From: PMG-095 sp037200885
GTDB taxonomy: Bacteria > Myxococcota_A > Polyangia > Polyangiales > Polyangiaceae
Reading direction: 5' to 3'
Length of the DNA: 64,000 bases
NCBI GenBank assembly: GCA_037200885.1
Contig: JBBCIN010000001.1
Location: 992,001 to 1,056,000, forward strand
In this document: piece after piece, positions 8,088 through 16,684 of the stretch
Numbering within the stretch: the first letter of the stretch is position 1
How the letters are laid out: every line of letters begins with the position of its first letter
Notes under the pieces: generated by a model
Seen by the model: only the letters and a program-made list of their open reading frames with translations
What the model was told of the DNA's origin: nothing
Database searches by the model: none
Translations under genes and position numbers: made by a program

Positions 8088-9161
8088 TCAACGGTTCGGT
8101 ACTCGAGATCGAAGTCGTGGGCTTTCGCGCAAGCCCGCTCCGGGCGACTGTTGACGGCTCGCCTCTTCGCTCGCAAATACGCTGAGCTCGAGTCCGGTTT
8201 CGACGGCGACTTGAATCTCCGTGAGGCGTGTCGTCGCCCCCGACCAGCCTTCGTTGCGCGCCTCGAACCCGCTCAACTCGACGAGCGAAAGCCGCAGCGC
8301 CTCCAACTTGTGCTCGATACCGGCAAGCGCCGCGAACATTTCGCGGCTCGCGCTCGCTAGCCGCGGTGGGCGTTGCGCTGACAGGCTCGGCTCTGCGCAG
8401 GCTCGTGCGACGCGGTCCGCAGCGGCCGCGAGCCGGAAGCTACGGCGCAAGAGTGCGTGGGCGTCATGGTCGAGATTCGAGAAATCCGCTCGGGTGAGAT
8501 GAAGGCCGCCGCTTCGGATTTGCTCGATGATCGCAGCAAGCGGAGCCAGGCAGCGACGCGCGGCGCTCGCTCCTTCCGGGCCCTTGATGCCGCGACGCAC
8601 CACCGTCAGCTCGTTCCAGACCGTGCGATCGACCGCCCCGAGCTTCTCTTCGACGAAGCTTCGTGGGATCTCCAGGGCGTGCGGGATGCGTTCGACGGCT
8701 CCCCAACAATGCACCAGGATCACTGGCAGCGCGAGCCAGGAAATGGCGGATGCTCCGAGAAACGCGGTTCCCACCGCAACGCTCAGCACGACTGCAAGCC
8801 GAAGCAGAAAGTGCGCATCGAATTCGAAGCGGAGCGAATGCTGCGTGAGCGTTGGAGTCAGCTGGGATTGACGAAAGCTCACGCCGAGCTGTGACAGGGC
8901 AGCAGACAGCTGATCGAGCTCTGCCGCTGTGAGCTCGGCCACCAGTTCGAGTTGCAACCGCTCGACGATGGCGCGCACCGACTCGCGCGGGGCTCCGGTC
9001 ATCAGCAGCAGCGCCGACTCCAACCGCGACACTTCGCTGTCCATCACTTTGAGCTCCACACCCGTTCGCCGACGCACGACGATCTCTGGCTCCGCGGCGC
9101 ATTCCAAGCACTTGAACGATGTTGCCGGCAGCTGGGCGCCGCACCCTGCGCAGGGGGTCAT
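8088..9161 (-). CDS. Zinc-ribbon membrane protein of unknown function
   Basis: A 357-residue protein I do not recognise. The N-terminus has a short zinc ribbon (CAGCGAQLP, CLECAAEP). Residues 55-100 are helical and rich in Ala/Leu/Glu. One or two membrane segments lie at about 125-160 (LAVVLSVAVGTAFLGASAIS, LALPVILVHCWGAV). The C-terminal 200 residues are predicted helical with many Arg/Ala/Glu. Its ATG overlaps the stop of the preceding gene (ATGA), so it is the last gene of a minus-strand operon. Ribbon plus membrane helix suggests a cytoplasmic sensing or scaffold head on a membrane anchor, which is inference only. Confidence 0.6.
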   Translation of the reverse strand: MTPCAGCGAQLPATSFKCLECAAEPEIVVRRRTGVELKVMDSEVSRLESALLLMTGAPRESVRAIVERLQLELVAELTAAELDQLSAALSQLGVSFRQSQLTPTLTQHSLRFEFDAHFLLRLAVVLSVAVGTAFLGASAISWLALPVILVHCWGAVERIPHALEIPRSFVEEKLGAVDRTVWNELTVVRRGIKGPEGASAARRCLAPLAAIIEQIRSGGLHLTRADFSNLDHDAHALLRRSFRLAAAADRVARACAEPSLSAQRPPRLASASREMFAALAGIEHKLEALRLSLVELSGFEARNEGWSGATTRLTEIQVAVETGLELSVFASEEASRQQSPGAGLRESPRLRSRVPNR

Positions 9162-10294
9162 TCGTAAAATGTCGAATAGACGGGGCGTACCAGCAGAGCC
9201 GGCGCCGGCCTACCGTCGGACGGCGCGGCGCTGGCCGCGTCGCTGAGCGGCGTCGGCAACGCTCGCAGGATTTGCAGCGCATCGTCGAGCAGCTCTCGGC
9301 CTTGGGTGATGGCCGCGTTGCTCGCCTCGGCGGCTTTGGCAGCGCGCTGCTCTTGCCGCTCGTCCGCCTCCGCGCGCTCCTTGTTAAAGCGATCCAACCT
9401 GTCTCGATACTGAGTCAGCTGAGAGTCGTATGAGCCGGTGTAGCCGGCGCTGTAGTCGGTAATCCCTCGCACGGGCGGCTTCGGCGGTTCGCGTCGGCTG
9501 TACGCCTGTGCCGAGCGGTTCTCGATCTCGACGACATTGCAAGCGCGTCGCGCCGCGTCGACCGCGAAGCCGAGCGTGTGCCGCGCCTCCAGGTGAGGCA
9601 CTCGCCCGAGCCACGCTTGGGCCTTGTCCGCACGCAGCTCCATGATCTCGCGGCTGCCCTGCGTGGCAACCGTGAATAGATCGATGAAATCCTGCTTGAG
9701 CGAATCGAGCTCCTTGGCGCTCTGATCGTGGGCGGCCTTTTCTTGCGCGTCGATGCGCAGCAAGCGGGTGGCGACGAGATTGCGATCAGCGAGGAGCGGC
9801 CTGGCGGCGGCGAAATCATCGCGCGCCTCCGCTTGCTTCTCCTTCGCTGAAGCGACGTCGCCGCGCAGCAGCAGCAGATCCGCGCGGACTTCAGCGTTGA
9901 ATGACGCGCCGTCTTGTTTGGCCCGATTTTCGAGCGCGCTCTCGTTGGCTTCGGCGCGGTCGACTTGGTGCAAGAGTACGGCCAAGGAGGCTTCTGCGAT
10001 TTCCAGACGGACGTCAGCCGGACGAATTCGCCGTGCTGTTTCCAGCTCGACGCTGGTGCAGCCACTGTCGGCGCGCGCAATGCAGGTGCGCAGGCGCGCG
10101 AGCGCTCCGTCGAAGCGCTTGCTCTGAACGAAGGTGTAGAGCAGTGAGGCGGCCGCAACTGCCAGGTAGCCGGTGAACACCCAATGGCTCAGGCGCTTGG
10201 CGCCGCGAGCGGCGGTGGGCGCGGACCCTCCCGAGAGGCCTGCTGTGCTCTGCACCATCCACGCGCTGGACTGGTGATCGACGACGCTCTTCAT
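9158..10294 (-). CDS. Single-pass membrane protein with coiled-coil, unknown function
   Basis: A 378-residue protein. One hydrophobic segment near residues 38-57 (WVFTGYLAVAAASLLYTFV) puts about 35 residues in the cytoplasm and the rest outside. The outer part is charged and helical with TPR-like spacing (SVELETARRIRPADVRLEIA) and an Arg/Lys/Glu/Ala coiled coil near the end (YRDRLDRFNKERAEADERQE). The start is ATG 10294 with GGGAGGG just upstream; an open frame to 10399 adds 35 residues lacking features. It is coupled by ATGA to the zinc-ribbon membrane protein downstream. Two tiny genes precede it on the same strand. Confidence 0.6.
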   Translation of the reverse strand: MKSVVDHQSSAWMVQSTAGLSGGSAPTAARGAKRLSHWVFTGYLAVAAASLLYTFVQSKRFDGALARLRTCIARADSGCTSVELETARRIRPADVRLEIAEASLAVLLHQVDRAEANESALENRAKQDGASFNAEVRADLLLLRGDVASAKEKQAEARDDFAAARPLLADRNLVATRLLRIDAQEKAAHDQSAKELDSLKQDFIDLFTVATQGSREIMELRADKAQAWLGRVPHLEARHTLGFAVDAARRACNVVEIENRSAQAYSRREPPKPPVRGITDYSAGYTGSYDSQLTQYRDRLDRFNKERAEADERQEQRAAKAAEASNAAITQGRELLDDALQILRALPTPLSDAASAAPSDGRPAPALLVRPVYSTFYE

Positions 10295-10405
10295 TGCCCT
10301 CCCACGATTCGAATTAAGGTAACACTGCGCCAGGCGGCCGTCACGAGCGCTGGTAAGCCTCGAATGGCCACAGGATTTCTGTGTGTCACATTGTGCCAAA
10401 ATGAG

Positions 10406-10654
10406 TCACGGCGCTCGTGCTGCTTCGACGAACTGCACGTCGTTCAAGGTGACGAGCGCCTCTCCGGCAGCGCAATCACTTCCCAAACATTCGACCGCTG
10501 ATACGGCTTTACGCTGGGGTCCCCCCACCGTCGTCACCAACAGATCGCTCGTGGCCCGCGCAAGGTCACGGACCATTTCGCCATCCATGCGAAAGCGTTG
10601 ACCCCGCGAGAGCAGGCGATTGTCTGCATCGGCCATGAGCTTATCGCCGCTCAC
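10406..10654 (-). CDS. Small hypothetical protein
   Basis: An 82-residue protein of unknown function. Polar, ending in a hydrophobic/acidic stretch (ALVTLNDVQFVEAA), with two Cys (VECLGSDC). The GTG at 10654 directly follows GGAG and overlaps the stop of the upstream gene; ATG at 10636 is the alternative. The sequence has conserved-looking motifs (LLSRGQRFRMDGEMVRDLAR) and no low complexity, which is why I keep it as a gene. The overlap with the upstream frame could also hide a single gene split by a frameshift. Confidence 0.45.
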   Translation of the reverse strand: MSGDKLMADADNRLLSRGQRFRMDGEMVRDLARATSDLLVTTVGGPQRKAVSAVECLGSDCAAGEALVTLNDVQFVEAARAP

Positions 10655-10911
10655 CTCCGCTCGACGCGTTCAACTATCTCGTGATCGATGTCCTTGTCGA
10701 GAATACGCTCGTGATCTGGGGCGATGAATTCGGATGCACCGTATATTGTTAGGGCGATCTCACGCGCGATGATTACGGGCGCGATCACCACCCGCGGCGT
10801 TGGCGTCTTCTGCTCGGGCAGCTGCGATGAATTTTTCTCGTGCACCAACGACGCTCCCTGTGGCGGCCCCACGGCAGGCCTGGGCGGGAAGTGGCTCGAG
10901 CGCTTGGCCAC
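10651..10911 (-). CDS. Small hypothetical protein, start uncertain
   Basis: An 86-residue frame opening with GTG at 10911, which has no clear ribosome site. A GTG at 10845 with GGGAG about 9 nt upstream would give 64 residues and looks better. The middle is hydrophobic (PRVVIAPVIIAREIALTIYG) and the end strongly charged (ERILDKDIDHEIVERVERR). The stop overlaps the next start by 4 nt. Together with the following three genes it forms a compact minus-strand operon of unknown role. It diverges from the lipoprotein gene at 10967. Confidence 0.4.
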   Translation of the reverse strand: MAKRSSHFPPRPAVGPPQGASLVHEKNSSQLPEQKTPTPRVVIAPVIIAREIALTIYGASEFIAPDHERILDKDIDHEIVERVERR

Positions 10912-10966
10912 TCGCGAGTCGTCTGCCCGCTCTGGTCAGCGATCCGAGTCTATGGCAGTCTGAGGA

Positions 10967-12286
10967 GTGATCCGAAGTCCCGCGCGGGGTTCCTTGGCGG
11001 CCTGGTTCGCCGGAGGGCTAGTGGTTTGGAGCTGCAGCTCCCAGCCGGTGTCCGGACCGGTCGACGGCGGTGCGGGCAGTGCTGCTGGCGGTGGCGGAGC
11101 GCGAGCGGGCGTGGGTGGCAGCTCGATCGATGTTGGCGGGGCAGCGGGGAGCAACCAGGCCGGCGGCGGCCAGAGCGCGGCAACGGCCGGCCTGACCGGG
11201 AGCGTTGGCGATGGCAGCCCGGGCGCAGGCACGAGCTCGCAGGGCGGAGGCGATTCAGAAGGTGGAACGGGAAACAGCGCTGAGAGCGGTGCGGGGGAGG
11301 GTGGGGCCGGCGGAAGCGCGGATCCCGAGGCGATCTTCGATGGCCATTGCGGCCAGGGTTGGGCCGCCGGAGGCGCCGCTCCGCGTCCGGAGCTGCAGGG
11401 GACCGTCACCCCCGACGTAGACAGCGCCGGGAACTGGAGCTTCACGTTCGGGCGCTATCGTTTCGTCGTCGCCGGTTCGCATGGGGCGCGTGTGATCGAG
11501 TTTTCGATCGACGGCATCAACCTGATCGATCCAACTCAGGGCTCGACGTTTTGGCCCAGCCCGCAACAAGCGTTCACTTGGCCGCCACCCGCAGAGATTG
11601 ACTCGGCTGCTTACGTCGTTCAATCGGACGCGACGTCCCTGAGCCTGACCAGCGAGATTGCGAAAAGCCTCGGTCTCAGCGTGCATAAGCGCTTCTGGGT
11701 GAACGAGGCAAGCGGCGTCGTCAGCCTCGAGTATCAGCTGATCAATCAAAGCACTCTGAGCGCCTCGTGGGCACCGTGGGAGGTGACTCGCGTACGCGCG
11801 GGTGGTTACACCTTCGCGCCAAAAGGTCCGGGCAGCCGAACCATCAGCGAGGACTTTCCGCTGCTGCCGATGAGCTTGCTGCCGCCGCCGCCGGCCGCAA
11901 ACGGCATCGAATGGCTGAATTACCCCAGCCTGAACCTGACTCAAGACAACTACATCAACGAGTTCGACGGTGCCGAGGGCTGGCTGGCGCATGCCAATCG
12001 ATTGGGCAAAGCCTCACTTCCCATACTGTTCGTGAAGAGTTTCGTCGACGCTCCGGACGCGAGCCTGCCGGTGAATCAGGCCGAAATTCAAATCTGGACC
12101 AGTGGCACCGCGAACCCCAAACTGATCGAAGTGGAGGAGCAAGGGGCAGAGCAGGTGCTCTTGCCCGGCGCGTCGCTCAGCTGGACCGTGCATTGGTCCG
12201 CGTGTGAATTGCCAAACAGCACGTTGCTGGCTGCAGGAAACGTCGACCTCGCGGCATTCGCCCGCGCGCACGCCATCAAGCCCTGA
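10967..12286 (+). CDS. Secreted lipoprotein with Gly/Ser stalk and beta-sandwich domain (DUF4380-like)
   Basis: A 439-residue exported protein. A short leader (SLAAWFAGGLVVWSCSS) ends in a plausible lipobox Cys at residue 23. About 90 residues of Gly/Ser/Ala-rich stalk follow, a style common in myxobacterial surface lipoproteins. The C-terminal ~300 residues read as a beta-sandwich resembling the DUF4380/aldose-epimerase-like superfamily: GARVIEFSIDGINLID, GSTFWPSPQQAFTWPPPAEI, KRFWVNEASGVVSLEYQLIN, WAPWEVTRV. Such domains bind carbohydrate, but no catalytic residues can be assigned. GTG 10967 follows an in-frame stop at 10961 and has GAGGA directly before it; TTG at 10994 is the alternative. 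Confidence 0.6.
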   Translation: MIRSPARGSLAAWFAGGLVVWSCSSQPVSGPVDGGAGSAAGGGGARAGVGGSSIDVGGAAGSNQAGGGQSAATAGLTGSVGDGSPGAGTSSQGGGDSEGGTGNSAESGAGEGGAGGSADPEAIFDGHCGQGWAAGGAAPRPELQGTVTPDVDSAGNWSFTFGRYRFVVAGSHGARVIEFSIDGINLIDPTQGSTFWPSPQQAFTWPPPAEIDSAAYVVQSDATSLSLTSEIAKSLGLSVHKRFWVNEASGVVSLEYQLINQSTLSASWAPWEVTRVRAGGYTFAPKGPGSRTISEDFPLLPMSLLPPPPAANGIEWLNYPSLNLTQDNYINEFDGAEGWLAHANRLGKASLPILFVKSFVDAPDASLPVNQAEIQIWTSGTANPKLIEVEEQGAEQVLLPGASLSWTVHWSACELPNSTLLAAGNVDLAAFARAHAIKP

Positions 12287-12290
12287 AAGT

Positions 12291-12722
12291 TCACGAGCGC
12301 GTTGCGGCGGCCTGGCACACGCTGGCGACTGGGTTGACCTCTTTGCCGAGCAGGAACGATGCGGGAAAATAGGCGTCGCCTCGCTTGACGAACAGATTGC
12401 CGCTGGCTCGGTAGGCGCAACCCACGATGTCGTTCTGCTGCCAGTCACCAGCACCGAAGCGGACATCCACCGCGAAGGGAACGAACTCGCGGCCCTGCTT
12501 GTCGCGACTGAGCGTGGTCTGGGTGACTCGGACCCGGCGCTCGTGCGGCGGAGGGCGCGAACGGGAAAAACGGCTGCCTGCGTGTTCGGCGAGCGGTGTC
12601 AGGATCCCGGCTTCGACGCGATGCTGGGTCCATTCCGCCAGCGAGGGCTCATCGGCCGTCGCGAGCGAGGGGGCGAAGGAGAGCACGAAGGCGCACAAAG
12701 AGAGCGAGCGGAGATGATTCAC
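12291..12722 (-). CDS. Small secreted protein of unknown function
   Basis: A 143-residue protein with a clear signal peptide (HLRSLSLCAFVLSFAPSLATA, cleaved before DEPSLAEW). The mature part is about 120 residues with two Cys (DIVGCAYRAS, ASVCQAAA) that could pair. GTG 12722 has AGGA 7 nt upstream. Its first 74 nt overlap the 3' end of the DUF2306 gene in another frame, so the two are probably transcribed together. No family recognised. Confidence 0.55.
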   Translation of the reverse strand: MNHLRSLSLCAFVLSFAPSLATADEPSLAEWTQHRVEAGILTPLAEHAGSRFSRSRPPPHERRVRVTQTTLSRDKQGREFVPFAVDVRFGAGDWQQNDIVGCAYRASGNLFVKRGDAYFPASFLLGKEVNPVASVCQAAATRS

Positions 12723-13470
12723 GACGGATCCTTTCGACGAGCTGAACACGATTTCGATGCCAAATAAGCGGTCGCCGAGAGAGCCATTCGACGACCGCTG
12801 CGCTTGCAAGAACGGGGGCCCACAAGGCCGCGACATACGCGACGTTCGGATCGACGGAGGCGGCATCCAGAGCCACGATCAGCGCGCGAGAGACCACGGC
12901 GACGCTCATCTGACCGACCACATGACGCATGGCACGCGCGTGCAAAATCAAGTCGCGTCGCCGCGCTGCCCGAACTCCGACGACCATTGCTCCTAGAACG
13001 ATGAGGGCCGAAAGCAAGAAACCCGCGCTAACGATGGGTCCCCCCTTGGCGTTGAACGCGAGCACGACTCCCGAGGGCACCAGGGCCAGCAGCACGAGCA
13101 CGCCCGTGACGCGCCCGATCCGGCGGTGCCAGTCCGCACGCCGTTGCAAGGCGCGTGTCATCAGCAGCAAACAAAGCGGAAAGCTGAGCGCCGCCGCAGC
13201 CACGTGAATGCGCAATGCCGCGAGCCACAATGACTCGAACCTGAGCGGAAGCTTTTCGATTACGAATGGCGGCAACGTCTCGAAGTCGAAGTAAGGCAGG
13301 CTCATCGACGTGATGAGCGCGGACCCCAGCAACATCGAAATGAGAAAGCTGCGCGCTCCCCAGTGGCCAAAAATCCGCCTCATACCCGTTCGACGCACCA
13401 GCGGCCCAAAGGATTTGGTTTTTTCGCGTGTAGCCAGAGGTAAGACGGTTTGCTCGTTCGAGGCGCCCAT
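12649..13470 (-). CDS. DUF2306-family membrane protein
   Basis: A 273-residue polytopic membrane protein with about six hydrophobic segments: SFLISMLLGSALITSMSLPY, RIHVAAAALSFPLCLLLMTR, VTGVLVLLALVPSGVVLAFN, VSAGFLLSALIVLGAMVVGV, and two near the end. The signature of DUF2306 is present: a His in the second helix and the loop ADWHRRIGRVTG. The family has no agreed function. The start is uncertain: ATG 13470 lacks a ribosome site, ATG 13383 (MRRIFGHW) is also possible, and an open frame upstream to 13716 looks non-coding. Overlaps the secreted-protein gene by 74 nt. Confidence 0.65.
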   Translation of the reverse strand: MGASNEQTVLPLATREKTKSFGPLVRRTGMRRIFGHWGARSFLISMLLGSALITSMSLPYFDFETLPPFVIEKLPLRFESLWLAALRIHVAAAALSFPLCLLLMTRALQRRADWHRRIGRVTGVLVLLALVPSGVVLAFNAKGGPIVSAGFLLSALIVLGAMVVGVRAARRRDLILHARAMRHVVGQMSVAVVSRALIVALDAASVDPNVAYVAALWAPVLASAAVVEWLSRRPLIWHRNRVQLVERIRRESSPLALFVRLRALLRPLARDGR

Positions 13471-13614
13471 TGCGTGTCTGTCGCCACGACTCGAGCTCGT
13501 GTGACGACGACCGTGGACGAATTCCGAAAAAGCAGACCGAAGGCGGCCGGCGTCGAAAATCAACGACGAGCCGAAACTAGTTCCGTATATTCGCGCATCA
13601 GCTCGACTTGCGGC

Positions 13615-13739
13615 ATGAAGGGATGGGTTCTGGGGGCGGTGCTCGTGCTCGCCATCAGCCGGGCGAGTGTTCGTACTACGAGCGCCCGGACGGCTCGGCT
13701 CTGCGCTCGATGTCACTCTCGAGTGAGCGCGGCAAGTGA
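13615..13739 (+). pseudogene. Possible decayed small lipoprotein (frameshifted)
   Basis: Within the gap 13471-13755 an ATG at 13615 opens a leader-like stretch (MKGWVLGAVLVLAIS). Shifting frame shortly after gives ECSYYERPDGSALRSMSLSS and a stop at 13737. The two halves together look like a short lipoprotein with one frameshift. Evidence is weak; I see nothing else in this gap. Confidence 0.22.
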
Positions 13740-13755
13740 GTGGCGCTATCGGCCT

Positions 13756-14931
13756 TCAGAAAGCGTTCTGCCCGGTCAGCGCTTTGCCGAGCACCAACGT
13801 GTGGATCTCGTGGGTGCCCTCGTAGGTGTATACGCTTTCGAGATTGAGCATGTGCCGAATGGCTGGGTAATCGAGCAGGATGCCGTTTGCACCGAGCAAC
13901 GCGCGGGAGCGGCGCGCGCAATCGAGCGCGACGGCGACGTTGTTGCGTTTGCACAGCGAGACTTGCTCTGGCAGTAGCTTGCCCTGCTGCTCTTTCAGGC
14001 GTCCGAAGTGTAGCGCGAGCAGATCGCCTTTGACGATTTCGGACGCCATGTGCACGAGCTCGGCTTGAATGAGTTGTTTCGACGAGAGCGGCACGCCGAA
14101 TTGGCGCCGTTCACCCGTGTAAGAGAGCGCCGACTCGAAGCAAGCCTTGGCGGCACCGAGCGCGCCCCAGGCAATGCCGAAGCGAGCCTCACCCAGGCAG
14201 CGCAAGGGTGCGCCCAACCCGCGCTTTCCGGCGAGCAAATTCTCTTGGGGGACTCGGCACTCGTCGAGCACGATTTCCCCGGTTTCACTGGCGCGCAGGC
14301 TCATCTTGCCGTGAATGCGCGGGGTCTCGAAGCCCTTCATGCCGCGCTCGACCAGGAAGCCCGAGATGGACTCGGGCTGATCGTCGAGCTTTGCCCAGAC
14401 CACCGCTACGTCTGCAAAGGGTGCGTTCGTGATCCACATCTTGGTCCCGCTCAACACGTAGTCGGAGCCGTCGCGACGAGCGTAGGTCTTCATCGAAGCC
14501 GGATCCGAACCGCTATCGGGCTCGGTGAGTCCGAAGCAACCGATGCACTCGCCACGCGCCATGCGCGGCAGGAAGCGCTCTTTTTGCGCAGCGTCGCCAA
14601 AGGCCGAGATGGCGTACATCGCAAGCGAGCCCTGCACGCTGACGAAGCTGCGCAGTCCGCTGTCGCCGTACTCGAGCTCCTGCAGCACTAGGCCGTACTG
14701 GACGGGCGTCATGCCGGCGCAGCCGTAGCCCTGGATGCTGGCGCCGAGCACGCCGAGCCCCGCAAGCTCCTGGATCAAGTCGCGCGGGAAGGCTTCGTCC
14801 GCGAAGAGTTGCGCGGCGCGCGGCAAGTAACGCTCCTCGACGAAGCGCCGCACGCTGTGCTGGATCAGGCGCTCATCTTCGCTCAGCTGCGTGCCCAACG
14901 CGCTCAGCGTTTCCAATGATTGTGCTGCCAT
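13756..14931 (-). CDS. gcdH: Glutaryl-CoA dehydrogenase (acyl-CoA dehydrogenase family)
   Basis: A 391-residue FAD enzyme. Acyl-CoA dehydrogenase signatures run in order: CIGCFGLTEPDSGSDPASMK (flavin/substrate loop), KMWITNAPFADVAVVWAK, RFGIAWGALGAAKACFESAL, RRQFGVPLSSKQLIQAELVH. The C-terminal VYTYEGTHEIHTLVLGKALT contains the catalytic Glu (about residue 371). Its TYEGTHxIHxLxLGxAxTGxxAF ending is typical of glutaryl-CoA dehydrogenase, which oxidises and decarboxylates glutaryl-CoA to crotonyl-CoA in lysine/tryptophan breakdown. ATG 14931 is the likely start; a GTG 15 nt upstream adds five residues. It diverges from the transpeptidase gene and has no pathway partners nearby. Confidence 0.85.
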   Translation of the reverse strand: MAAQSLETLSALGTQLSEDERLIQHSVRRFVEERYLPRAAQLFADEAFPRDLIQELAGLGVLGASIQGYGCAGMTPVQYGLVLQELEYGDSGLRSFVSVQGSLAMYAISAFGDAAQKERFLPRMARGECIGCFGLTEPDSGSDPASMKTYARRDGSDYVLSGTKMWITNAPFADVAVVWAKLDDQPESISGFLVERGMKGFETPRIHGKMSLRASETGEIVLDECRVPQENLLAGKRGLGAPLRCLGEARFGIAWGALGAAKACFESALSYTGERRQFGVPLSSKQLIQAELVHMASEIVKGDLLALHFGRLKEQQGKLLPEQVSLCKRNNVAVALDCARRSRALLGANGILLDYPAIRHMLNLESVYTYEGTHEIHTLVLGKALTGQNAF

Positions 14932-15039
14932 CCAAAAACATACCACGACCCGGCTGGGGAGCCCGAAAGCCCGGCATTCGTTCGGTTTTCGTGGCCAAAA
15001 ACTTGGCCCTATCGCGCGCTTTCGCTAAGCGCTGGAGGG

Positions 15040-16674
15040 ATGCCAAGCGTGCGCCTGTTCTCCCTTGCGGCCTTGGGCATGGGCGCGTTTTCGTCCTGCT
15101 CCGCGGGCGAAATTGCGCGCCTCGCGCCGGACCGCGGCAGCGAGGTGAGCGCTCCGATCGCGACCCTGACCATTCCCGTGCCGCCCGCCGTGGCACCTGC
15201 GCCGGCGCCGGCACCAGAACCCGAGCCTGCGCCGACCGCGGGGCTGCCTGCAGCGCCGGTCGCGCCCGATCCCGAGCCGACCAGCGCTGACGACAGCGCC
15301 AGCGACGACGACGAGGACGAGCCGAGCCCCAATTCGCTGCGCGAAGCCGAGCCGATCGTCGATCCCGGGCACTTGCTGGTCGCGATCGGACGGGAGACCT
15401 TGGTCTACGAGCGACCGAGCTTCAAGTCGCAGAGGATTGGTTACCTGCGCGCGGGAGCGCAAGTGCGGCGCGACGCGGAGCCGGCTGGACACGAGGGCTG
15501 TAAACTAGGATTTTATCGGGTAATGCCCGAGGGCTACGTGTGCGTGGGGCCGACCGCGACGCTCGATCCGGACAATCCAGTCGCCCAGTTTTCGCGCGTG
15601 CGTCCGGACCGTAGCGCGGCCATGCCTTACCTGTACGCGCGCTCGTTGTACCCGACACCGCCGTTTTACACGCGGCTGCCGAGCAAACTCGAACAGCAGC
15701 AACAGGAAGTCGAACTCGGGCGCCACCTGGAAGCCAACACCCGCTACGCTTGGCGGAGCGCGCAGAGCGATCCGACGCCTCCATTCTTGCTCAGCGGCGG
15801 CCAAGCTCCCACCCCTTTTGGCTACGCGCACGAAGCGAACAAGCTGACCAGCGGTCGAGCCGTTCCTGATAGCTCCTTCGCCCTACTGGCGATCTACGAT
15901 CACCAGGGCCGACGCTTCGGTTTGACGACCGATATGAGCTTGCTCCCGCTCGATCGCATGAAACCTGTCGCGGCCAGCACGTTTCACGGCCTGCCGCTGA
16001 CCTCGACCGTGACCCTCCCGGTGGTGTTCGTCCGTGCCAAGAATGCGTTTCTGTACTCGGGTAGCCCGAGCAGCGGTCTCAGCATTGCTCGCCCGATCGC
16101 CTTTCGAGAGGCCTTACCGATCAGCGGTCGTTCTCGGGTCTTGTCGGGACTCACCTACCTCGAGACGACCGCGGGCGATTGGTTGCGCGATGAAAATCTA
16201 GTGCGCGTCGACAAGATGACGCAGCGCCCTGGTTGGGTAAAACCGGGACGGACCTGGATCCATGTCTCCATCTTGAAGCAGAGCATGGTCGCGTACGAGG
16301 GCGACACTCCAGTGTACGTGACGCTCGTTTCCACCGGCGCGGACGGCCTCGGCGATCCCAAGACCACGCATTCGACCGTGCGCGGCCAATTTCTAATCCA
16401 CACGAAGCACGTGACCGCCACCATGGACAGCGACGAGGTCGGCGACGAGTTCGACCTGAGAGACGTCCCGTACGTGCAGTACTTCAGTGAGGGCTTCGCG
16501 TTCCATGCCGCGTATTGGCACGATACCTTTGGCACTCCGCACAGCCACGGTTGCGTCAACCTTTCCCCGAGCGACTCGCGCTGGCTGTTTCATTGGACCG
16601 ATCCCCCGGTGCCTCAGGCTTGGCACGGCGCGATGAGCCTGCGCGGCGGCACGTTGGTCTACATTAGCCCGTAG
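15040..16674 (+). CDS. L,D-transpeptidase (YkuD family) lipoprotein
   Basis: A 544-residue exported enzyme. The leader SVRLFSLAALGMGAFSSCSA ends in a probable lipid-attachment Cys near residue 20. A Pro/Ala/Glu then Asp-rich linker follows (about 45-100). An SH3-like module is probable near 115-175 (LVAIGRETLVYERPSFKSQR). The YkuD catalytic domain is C-terminal: STGADGLGDPKTTHSTVRG, FAFHAAYWHDTFGTPHSHGC with the nucleophile Cys near residue 505 in SHGCVNLS. It would form 3-3 crosslinks in peptidoglycan or tether proteins to it. ATG 15040 is preceded immediately by GGAGGG; GTG 15049 is better spaced and equally possible. It shares a short divergent promoter region with gcdH. Confidence 0.85.
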   Translation: MPSVRLFSLAALGMGAFSSCSAGEIARLAPDRGSEVSAPIATLTIPVPPAVAPAPAPAPEPEPAPTAGLPAAPVAPDPEPTSADDSASDDDEDEPSPNSLREAEPIVDPGHLLVAIGRETLVYERPSFKSQRIGYLRAGAQVRRDAEPAGHEGCKLGFYRVMPEGYVCVGPTATLDPDNPVAQFSRVRPDRSAAMPYLYARSLYPTPPFYTRLPSKLEQQQQEVELGRHLEANTRYAWRSAQSDPTPPFLLSGGQAPTPFGYAHEANKLTSGRAVPDSSFALLAIYDHQGRRFGLTTDMSLLPLDRMKPVAASTFHGLPLTSTVTLPVVFVRAKNAFLYSGSPSSGLSIARPIAFREALPISGRSRVLSGLTYLETTAGDWLRDENLVRVDKMTQRPGWVKPGRTWIHVSILKQSMVAYEGDTPVYVTLVSTGADGLGDPKTTHSTVRGQFLIHTKHVTATMDSDEVGDEFDLRDVPYVQYFSEGFAFHAAYWHDTFGTPHSHGCVNLSPSDSRWLFHWTDPPVPQAWHGAMSLRGGTLVYISP

Positions 16675-16684
16675 CGTCTCGTGT

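Noticed and set aside
13450..13977. 175-codon plus-strand frame across the start of the gap and the end of gcdH
   Set aside because: Its second half is antisense to conserved glutaryl-CoA dehydrogenase sequence; only the leader-like piece at 13615 was kept as a weak candidate.
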